A program made the position numbers and the translations under genes. This document shows, piece after piece, positions 56,763 to 62,152 of a stretch of DNA of 62,152 nucleotides (position 1 is the stretch's first letter; every line of letters starts with the position of its first letter). The stretch spans positions 1 to 62,152 of IMG/VR virus record IMGVR_UViG_3300014501_000005. One strand, written 5' to 3'. The stretch comes from a virus. Under the pieces are notes generated by a model. It made no database searches. It saw only the letters and a program-made list of their open reading frames with translations, and was not told the DNA's origin.

Positions 56763-57536
56763 TTGGCAATTAAACAGGCAGTGGCAGTATATGACACGCA
56801 CTATCCAGAATGGCACAAACCCACATGGGGGGTGATCTTTGACTATTTGCGAAAGAATAAGCCGGATATTTTCATCTTTGGGGGCGATCAGTTTCATTTC
56901 GACTGCATCTCCCACCACACTCGCGATTTACCGTTGTATCGAGTGCGGCGCGGATACCGAAACGATATTGAGGGATTTCGACGGGACATCCTCGATCCCC
57001 TTGAAAGACTGCTGCCTAAAGGTTGTACAAAAATCTGGATTATTGGCAACCATGAACGGTTTGAGCGTGATCTCATCGAGCGAAACCCTGAACTCGAAGG
57101 AGCCATTGACCACGTTGAGCTTCTCGCGTTGGCAGATCGGGGATGGACAATTATTCCATTGGGTCACTGTTATAAACTCGGCAAACTCAACATCATCCAC
57201 GGAGAAACTCTCTCTGGAATTGGAAATCAGGCTGGCATGTACCCATCCAGAAAGGCCGTGGAATTATATGCAGGCAATGTTCTTGCAGGACATACTCACG
57301 CCCCTCAAACGTTTACCAAGGTCAGCCCAGTTGAACATACAAATAAATGGCAGGGCCATATCGCTCCAATTGCTGGAAGCGTCAATCCAAGTTATCTTAG
57401 GAACAGAGCAACAGCGTGGTTAAATGGTATGGTGTTGATCGATGTATTTCCGAATGGACAATTCAATCTCTATCCGGTAATTGTGATTAACGGAACCGCA
57501 TCGTATGGAGGCAAGCAGTATGGCAAAAAGATATAG
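56763..57536 (+). CDS. Mre11/calcineurin-like phosphoesterase
   Basis: 257 residues, TTG start two bases after the upstream stop. YDTHYPEW (DxH), FIFGGDQFHFD (GD), WIIGNHERFE (GNHE), NIIHGETLSG and VLAGHTHAPQ (GHTH) complete the metal site. Position with replication genes suggests a DNA-processing nuclease or phosphodiesterase. Distinct from the smaller enzyme at 47922. Confidence 0.9.
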   Translation: MAIKQAVAVYDTHYPEWHKPTWGVIFDYLRKNKPDIFIFGGDQFHFDCISHHTRDLPLYRVRRGYRNDIEGFRRDILDPLERLLPKGCTKIWIIGNHERFERDLIERNPELEGAIDHVELLALADRGWTIIPLGHCYKLGKLNIIHGETLSGIGNQAGMYPSRKAVELYAGNVLAGHTHAPQTFTKVSPVEHTNKWQGHIAPIAGSVNPSYLRNRATAWLNGMVLIDVFPNGQFNLYPVIVINGTASYGGKQYGKKI

Positions 57537-58101
57537 CGTTGGGATTGATGTGGACGGCGTTTTGGCCGCATTCACCCACGCCGCTCGGCAGACCATGAAG
57601 AAACTCTTCGCCGGTCGCCCGGATGATTTACTTGTTCAGACTACATGGGCGTTTGAATCGCTTGGCATCACCGCTGAGGAAGAGCGTATATTCTGGCGTC
57701 ATGTGGATAACGAACCGAATTGGTGGTTGACGTTGAAAGCGTTGCCATTCACTTTTACACTTCCCGAGCTAGTTGCCAACCATCGATGTGTGTTCATTAC
57801 TAATCGCAAGGATGGAGCTGGCTTACCAATCGAGCAACAGACATCCAGTTGGCTCCGGGCGCACTTCGGGCTTCGGGAACCGACGGTTGTAATTAGCAAC
57901 AACAAGGGACCTGTTGCAGTTGGATTGAAGCTAGATTACTTCATTGATGATCGCCCAAAGAATGTGTCGGAAGTTATAAACTGTTCAAGTACCCGCGTTT
58001 TTCTCTGTGACGCCACCTATAATGCGTCCTATGACGACGCTCAACGAGTAGCTAACTTCGACCAATTCGCAAAGATCATTATAAGGAGAGCTAATGGCTG
58101 A
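57520..58101 (+). CDS. HAD-family 5'(3')-deoxyribonucleotidase-like protein
   Basis: 193 residues from ATG 57520 (TGGAGG upstream). VGIDVDGVLAAF is the DxD nucleophile loop; HRCVFITNRKDGAG is motif II; LDYFIDDRPKN is the acidic motif.  Fits NT5C-type nucleotidases that dephosphorylate dNMPs. Works in nucleotide-pool control with the downstream diphosphohydrolase-like gene. Confidence 0.85.
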   Translation: MAKRYSVGIDVDGVLAAFTHAARQTMKKLFAGRPDDLLVQTTWAFESLGITAEEERIFWRHVDNEPNWWLTLKALPFTFTLPELVANHRCVFITNRKDGAGLPIEQQTSSWLRAHFGLREPTVVISNNKGPVAVGLKLDYFIDDRPKNVSEVINCSSTRVFLCDATYNASYDDAQRVANFDQFAKIIIRRANG

Positions 58102-58468
58102 GGAAATTGATCCGGGACACTTGTATGCACTCCAAGTCCTTGATAGCCAAGAAGATAGGACCGTACTCCGGTTCGTCAAACGTGAAGGCCCAAACTATCC
58201 TAGAAACGTTGGACACTATCCAGGAACTACAATGCAAGAAGTCTTGCGTGCGGTAGTTCAACGGGCCGATTATGTTGACAAGCAAATCTTCGACTACGAC
58301 ACACAAATAGCTCGGGACCTTTGCAAACAAGCTATATTTCATTTAGAAGCAAGAGCAGCTCGAAGGCATGGACGACCTGTAGACTTTGGAATTGAAGAAG
58401 CGGTAACTGGAATTACCTGCCCTACTTGCGGGCACATACATTGTGGAGGACATGATGCTGCCAAGTGA
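58094..58468 (+). CDS. Conserved phage protein with C-terminal zinc motif
   Basis: 124 residues. RTVLRFVKREGPNYPRNVGH then PGTTMQEVLRAVVQRADYVD and the C-terminal CPTCGHIHCGGH. 'FVKREGP.YP.N.G.Y.GT..QEVLRA' is a familiar phage family of unknown function beside nucleotide-metabolism genes. Confidence 0.75.
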   Translation: MAEEIDPGHLYALQVLDSQEDRTVLRFVKREGPNYPRNVGHYPGTTMQEVLRAVVQRADYVDKQIFDYDTQIARDLCKQAIFHLEARAARRHGRPVDFGIEEAVTGITCPTCGHIHCGGHDAAK

Positions 58469-58919
58469 TCCGAAAGACCGTAAGGGACTGCCGATTGTGA
58501 CAGGAGTTCTTGACTACTTTCCACTTGCATTAGCTGAGGTTGCCAAGGTCTCAGTCATCGGCAACAACCAACACAATCCAGGACAGCCCTTACACTGGGC
58601 AAAAGAGAAGTCAACCGATCATGCGGATTGCATTGGTCGGCATCTGGTTCAGCGCGGGACCATTGACACTGATGGCGCACGGCACTCGGCTAAACTTGCG
58701 TGGCGGGCGTTAGCTAATCTTGAGATCGAGCTGGAGCAAGTGGAAAAACAAGAGCCACAATCCGATAAGGACTGTGGCAAGATCGATCACTATAAGTTTA
58801 AGGACCCCTGTCCTCAATGTGAGGAGGGACCCTCTGCAGGTGGAGGTGCATACAATGACCCAGCTAACTTATATTCACCGGACATCATTATCACCGCTAA
58901 GAAAGCACTTGGCTATTAA
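58455..58919 (+). CDS. dATP/dGTP diphosphohydrolase-like (DUF5664/MazZ-type) protein
   Basis: 154 residues from ATG 58455 (GGAGG 6 bases upstream; in-frame GTG/ATG lie at 58443/58452). KDRKGLPIVTGVLDYFPLAL, AEVAKVSVIGNNQHNPGQPL, DHADCIGRHLVQRG and HSAKLAWRALANLEIELEQ match the MazG-like all-alpha domain called dATP/dGTP diphosphohydrolase N-terminal. It may hydrolyse dNTPs. In Z-genome phages it pairs with PurZ, but I see no PurZ here. The C-terminus has a CPQCEEG metal site and repeat copy 19. Confidence 0.82.
   Translation: MLPSDPKDRKGLPIVTGVLDYFPLALAEVAKVSVIGNNQHNPGQPLHWAKEKSTDHADCIGRHLVQRGTIDTDGARHSAKLAWRALANLEIELEQVEKQEPQSDKDCGKIDHYKFKDPCPQCEEGPSAGGGAYNDPANLYSPDIIITAKKALGY
58828..58843 (+). 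repeat. Dispersed bipartite repeat, copy 19
   Basis: GACCC, 5-base spacer, AGGTGG, in the C-terminal linker (GPSAGGGA) of the diphosphohydrolase-like gene. Confidence 0.9.
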
Positions 58920-59574
58920 ATGCTTCTGATTCCGCTAGCAGCGCTTCTTCTAATTGTTCTGCTGTTAGCACTGGCGCTTCATCCGTAAAGGCAGCCTTGA
59001 GTTCTGGATAAGCCTTCTCAATGATCTTCCACCAGAGCCCTTGCATTGCTTGGCGAAAGACCGAGACATCCACAAGCCATTCGAGGTTAGCGGCTAATGC
59101 AGCTTCCCTCAGCGTCGCATACAGCCAACGTCCATGAAGTGTACCGTCATGGGGTTCGCCGGATATTTCTTCGAGTATCCACTTTCTAAAGCGCACGTCA
59201 GCCACTTCAAGAAGCCGTTTGAGATCATCAAGTCTCAGGCGGCTTTTTGTTGTATGGAGAACAACATGACCATCTGGCTTAACGGGGTTAAACAGTGGAA
59301 GTTCACAGTCTTCTATCATCCACTTAAAGAAGTTTCTAACACATCGAAGCTCTATCTCTATTGTAGACCTATTGACACCCGCGCGTATCCGACTGATACG
59401 GTAATCGGCTATGTCTGTGATAGTGAAGGATTCGATGCCAAGGTTATTTGGAAAGAAGGACAGGAACCGTTCGAGATGCGTATCAACAAAGTAAAAGCGT
59501 TCCCGCCCATAGAGCTTGAGAACGAAGCTCTCGTAGCGACCGAGCCAAACTCGAATGTTGTATTTGATAGCCAC
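58897..59574 (-). CDS. Integrase-like protein lacking the catalytic domain
   Basis: 225 residues. Residues 1-95 (FYFVDTHLERFLSFFPNNLG; DIADYRISRIRAGVNRSTIE; RCVRNFFKWMIEDCELPLFN) match the SAM-like core-binding domain of tyrosine recombinases. After KSRLRLDDLKRLLEV the catalytic R...HxxR...Y domain is missing; a different helical C-terminus ends the protein. Last gene of the late block, convergent with the early block (23-base overlap). Could be a DNA-binding regulator or a remnant. Confidence 0.65.
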   Translation of the reverse strand: MAIKYNIRVWLGRYESFVLKLYGRERFYFVDTHLERFLSFFPNNLGIESFTITDIADYRISRIRAGVNRSTIEIELRCVRNFFKWMIEDCELPLFNPVKPDGHVVLHTTKSRLRLDDLKRLLEVADVRFRKWILEEISGEPHDGTLHGRWLYATLREAALAANLEWLVDVSVFRQAMQGLWWKIIEKAYPELKAAFTDEAPVLTAEQLEEALLAESEAFNSQVLS

Positions 59575-59587
59575 CTTGAAATGGGTC
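59571..59587 (-). repeat. Dispersed bipartite repeat, copy 20
   Basis: Reverse orientation, 6-base spacer, between the 122-residue gene stop and the integrase-like gene start; on the minus strand AGGTGG lies directly next to the start codon. Confidence 0.9.
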
Positions 59588-59589
59588 CC

Positions 59590-59958
59590 TTATGACTGAG
59601 AAGAAGCCTTCTTCATTCGAATATCGTTGTCCACAAACGCGCAACAGCCAAACTGAATATCAACGATTGCTGGCTGCGGCTGGTCAACTTCACCACCAGT
59701 CCCGGCAACTGATTGAGGCTTCTCTTCATGCTCGACTGCGGGGTCTGCCATCATCACAGGATGATTACACCGACCTCTACCGACTTGATCGCGAAACACT
59801 TGACCTTCTGTGCGCCCACGTAGCCACTTGCAATCTTTGCAATGGTACGGACCTGAAGCGGCATATCCGGCGAGCTTCGTTCCGATCCATTTGATAGGGG
59901 GAACGGCGGAATCTACGAACGTCTGGAGTTTGATTAGTGATACTTCTTGTTTTGTCAT
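59590..59958 (-). CDS. Hypothetical protein with Cys-rich site
   Basis: 122 residues. Start fused with the giant gene stop (TAATG). MTKQEVSLIKLQTFVDSAVP; YHCKDCKWLR ... GRCNHPVMM gives CxxC ... C..H, a rubredoxin/zinc-like set; a later CCAF. Found in the late block but unlike structural proteins. Unknown. Confidence 0.65.
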   Translation of the reverse strand: MTKQEVSLIKLQTFVDSAVPPIKWIGTKLAGYAASGPYHCKDCKWLRGRTEGQVFRDQVGRGRCNHPVMMADPAVEHEEKPQSVAGTGGEVDQPQPAIVDIQFGCCAFVDNDIRMKKASSQS

Positions 59959-62152
59959 TAGCGACCTGTCGTTCCTTGGCTCAAGGCGTTCCCAGTTCCG
60001 TATCCACTAGATGTCTTTTGCGTAGTACGATCCAATAGCCCCTGAAATGCATTCATCATTTGTTGCTTGTATTCACGAATATTCTCAAGTTGCTTTTGTT
60101 GCGCTTGGGGATCGCTGGAGGGATTCGCCATTATTTTCTTTTGCATAGTATTCAAAGCTCCAAGCCGTTGCTGCATAGTCGTGGCTAATCCGCCCTTCCA
60201 AATCTCCTCCGCATGAGCTTGATGATATTGCTCGGCTTTCACGGAGTCAATTTGCTTTAACTGATTGTAGTTATTGAGGGCTTGCGTGACCTGTCCAATG
60301 GAATTGTAGAACTTCTGTTGAGCATTGATATCCGCTTGATTGATTGGAGTACCGGAGAAGGGACCAGCGGGCTTGGTTGCACCCTGAGTCGCGGGATAGT
60401 TCTTCGCGAAAAACGGATCAGTCAATGCCTCCATATTACGTGCGCCAGCCCCTAATATCCCGCGAGAGATATGTTCAAGGCGTTGTGGGGATGTGCCAGT
60501 CGCTCCCCCAAGTGCCATCATAGTTGGGCTAACGTTCTTTGCACCAAGCCCTTGAAGCTCTGGGGATACCTTTGGATTAGTTACGATTGGCGCGAACCGC
60601 CCAAACTGATCTGTCTTGTTAAAGGCTTCCTCGATTGGAACCCGAATAGCCGGATTGATCTGACTGCCAACTGACATCGCGGTCTTGCCAAGCAGTTCAG
60701 CAGCAGTTGACCGGGCGCTTGTAAACGCCTGCGCATCAAAGTTCGGATGGCCAGGTATGAACCCAGAAGCTGCATTCGCGATTAGTTGTGTCACAGGACG
60801 TGGATCAGCATGGGTTTTCATTATACTGTCCATCTCTTTATACATCGCGTCTTCCATGGGTTGGAAAAAGGTTCGGACGAAATCTGGTTTACTGACTCGA
60901 TGATAGATTGGATTACCGTCAACGTCACTCTTGCCGGTTAGCCCAACCCAATATTTCATTTTATCTGAATCAGAAACCTTCGCCCAAAGCGAGTTTCCCT
61001 TATCGTCCTTCTGTTGAAGGTTGTGAGAGATGAGGGCGAGAGTTGGAATTGCAACGGCTAGTCCCGCGAGCATTAACTTACCACGATATTCATGGTCAGC
61101 CGCAAGCGCAAGGTCGCTGCGAATGTGTGCCCAATCTGCCCGTAAGAAGGTGGTCATGCTACTAAGCGCACCATCACTTGCGCCCATTTGCGCATAATCG
61201 GGAATAGGTCCACGGGTGATCGTTTTGAATGTCGCGGCTTCAGGATCGTATCCAGCTTGTCTGAGTCGATTGTAATGATATTGTTGAATGGTATTGGGGA
61301 TTAGCTCACTGAGTTGACGATAAGATTCAAGTGGACGCTTAGTAACATTCGTAAGCGGCCCCTTCGCCCCAAGTTGCATGTTGTTAAGGCGATCTTCGGG
61401 ATACATCATTGTTGTTAATGAGTTACGAGCCAGTCCTGTCTTGGCTGCCTCAACCCATTTATCGTCATGAGTCCAAGTTGACTTAACAGCATCCTTGGCT
61501 GCTGATAACATCGCTGGCGGGTCTTTCATCATCTTCTCAAATAGGTTGCTATACTTTGGACCTTCGCCTGTTATCAACTCACGCCCAATAATATTCGGTA
61601 ACGCAACACCAAGTTGCCACGCGGGGTTACCAACGGTAGTTAATCCCTTGAACATGCTATTGACATATCGAAGAGCAATGTTGGTCGCGCTATGAGTTTG
61701 AAGCATGGAGGAATTATCAAGTGATTCCCCAAGCGATTGGGGAACGGCATACCGGGTTTGAATTCCATTCTCGTATTTCCCAACGACCATCTCGCCCTTA
61801 ACTGGTTGATAGTCATTATGAACGGGAGTAAAGTACTGCGCAATATCGGGAATCTTCTTAGCTGCATCGAGGAAGGTTCCAAGAGTTCGGTTACGATAAA
61901 ACTCACGGATTGACTCAGCGGCCCCATCAGCCCCAGCCTGCCAAGGATCAACGTTGGTTCTTTCGGAACCCATCAGTTGATGAATGACATTCTGTTGGCG
62001 TAGATAGAGCGGGGAGTTTTTGCCATAGAACTTTTTATTCGCATCCGCAGCCGTCTCAAGAATCCTACGCATAGGAACGTATTCATCGCCGCGAGCGGTG
62101 TAGGTTTGGTAAGCTTCTTTGGTAATGATACTATTCTTACCGCCGTTGTTGG
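59958..62152 (-). CDS. Giant ejection/internal virion protein, C-terminal third (continues from base 1)
   Basis: Carboxy part of the ~2011-residue protein whose start is at 3964. The part from 62072 downwards alone spans 704 residues. SMFKGLTTVGNPAWQLGVAL then PNIIGREL resembles the 'T..NP.FQ..N..R' segment of LPD38-type domains in large phage polyvalent proteins (tentative). A membrane-like segment (KLMLAGLAVAIPTLALISHN) follows. The C-terminal ~150 residues are Gln/Asn-rich helices. Enters the host with DNA in T7-like systems; by analogy only. Confidence 0.82.
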   Translation of the reverse strand, partial: NNGGKNSIITKEAYQTYTARGDEYVPMRRILETAADANKKFYGKNSPLYLRQQNVIHQLMGSERTNVDPWQAGADGAAESIREFYRNRTLGTFLDAAKKIPDIAQYFTPVHNDYQPVKGEMVVGKYENGIQTRYAVPQSLGESLDNSSMLQTHSATNIALRYVNSMFKGLTTVGNPAWQLGVALPNIIGRELITGEGPKYSNLFEKMMKDPPAMLSAAKDAVKSTWTHDDKWVEAAKTGLARNSLTTMMYPEDRLNNMQLGAKGPLTNVTKRPLESYRQLSELIPNTIQQYHYNRLRQAGYDPEAATFKTITRGPIPDYAQMGASDGALSSMTTFLRADWAHIRSDLALAADHEYRGKLMLAGLAVAIPTLALISHNLQQKDDKGNSLWAKVSDSDKMKYWVGLTGKSDVDGNPIYHRVSKPDFVRTFFQPMEDAMYKEMDSIMKTHADPRPVTQLIANAASGFIPGHPNFDAQAFTSARSTAAELLGKTAMSVGSQINPAIRVPIEEAFNKTDQFGRFAPIVTNPKVSPELQGLGAKNVSPTMMALGGATGTSPQRLEHISRGILGAGARNMEALTDPFFAKNYPATQGATKPAGPFSGTPINQADINAQQKFYNSIGQVTQALNNYNQLKQIDSVKAEQYHQAHAEEIWKGGLATTMQQRLGALNTMQKKIMANPSSDPQAQQKQLENIREYKQQMMNAFQGLLDRTTQKTSSGYGTGNALSQGTTGR
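62030..62152. repeat. Right copy of 123-bp terminal direct repeat
   Basis: Identical to 1-123; see the left copy. Confidence 0.97.

Noticed and set aside
58897-59574. Functional integrase and a temperate lifestyle
   Set aside because: The catalytic domain is absent, and no repressor, excisionase or attachment site was recognised.
59592-59894. Plus-strand ORF beginning MTEKKPSSFEY opposite the 122-residue gene
   Set aside because: The minus-strand frame has a TAATG joint and Cys/His metal motifs. The plus frame would lie antisense to the late operon with no upstream signal.
1-62152. tRNA genes and CRISPR arrays
   Set aside because: No cloverleaf with a T-loop GTTCRA and matching acceptor stem was seen. 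The dispersed repeats are too short and irregularly spaced for CRISPR.

Overview
The window is one complete, circularly permuted or terminally repeated bacteriophage genome. The first 123 bases (1-123) recur exactly as the last 123 (62030-62152), so the unique genome is about 62,029 bp. One reading frame runs through the junction: a minus-strand gene starts at 3964, leaves the left edge, re-enters at the right edge and stops at 59958, giving about 2011 codons. Gene content indicates a tailed phage with a short tail. There is an N4-gp56-like major capsid protein, a P22-sized portal, a terminase, nozzle/propeller-like tail proteins and three ejection-type internal proteins, but no tape measure, sheath or tail tube. 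A small Rz1-like lipoprotein beside the endolysin points to a Gram-negative host. I cannot name the host. A DUF3494 ice-binding-type domain in one tail protein hints at a cold habitat, as inference only.

Layout. Minus strand, about 32.3 kb down to 1 and on through 62.0 to 58.9 kb: the late block. In transcription order it carries TerS, TerL, a membrane protein, a histidine phosphatase, a set of fibre/adhesin proteins (ice-binding-like, collagen-like, carboxypeptidase-regulatory-like), portal, small virion proteins, scaffold-like protein, capsid, lysis genes (endolysin, holin candidate, Rz1-like lipoprotein), tail nozzle proteins, three ejection proteins ending with the 2011-residue one, and a catalytic-domain-less integrase-like protein. 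Plus strand, 32.8 to 58.9 kb: the early/middle block. It starts with many very small genes, including several below 60 codons. It continues with an amidoligase island (two COOH-NH2 ligase type 2 proteins, class II glutamine amidotransferase, ATP-grasp, gamma-glutamylcyclotransferase), a RecB/Cas4-like nuclease, a phosphoesterase and an ECF-like sigma factor. It ends with the replication set: RecA/AAA ATPase, ssDNA-binding protein, UDG-family A polymerase fusion, RepA-like ATPase, Mre11-like phosphoesterase, nucleotidase and a dATP/dGTP diphosphohydrolase-like protein.

Regulation. Three near-identical elements (about 32.3, 49.95 and 50.06 kb) share TGTAAC, an 18-base spacer and TATATC. One points into the late block and one into the replication block, and they flank the phage sigma factor gene, so they are good candidates for its promoters. 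The 32.3-32.6 kb divergence region also holds four iteron-like repeats. Stop and start codons are fused as TAATG or ATGA at most gene joints, so translational coupling is pervasive. At least three genes appear to start at non-AUG codons other than GUG/UUG (AUC, AUC, CUG).

Most unusual features: (1) a complete type II hammerhead ribozyme between early genes at 33115-33173; (2) a 16-17 bp bipartite repeat, GACCC-N5/6-AGGTGG, in 20 copies on both strands, inside and between genes; (3) the amidoligase island; (4) several large structured non-coding elements closed by 10-11 bp perfect stems; (5) five free-standing HNH/endonuclease VII genes at gene joints; (6) the ice-binding-like and collagen-like virion proteins.
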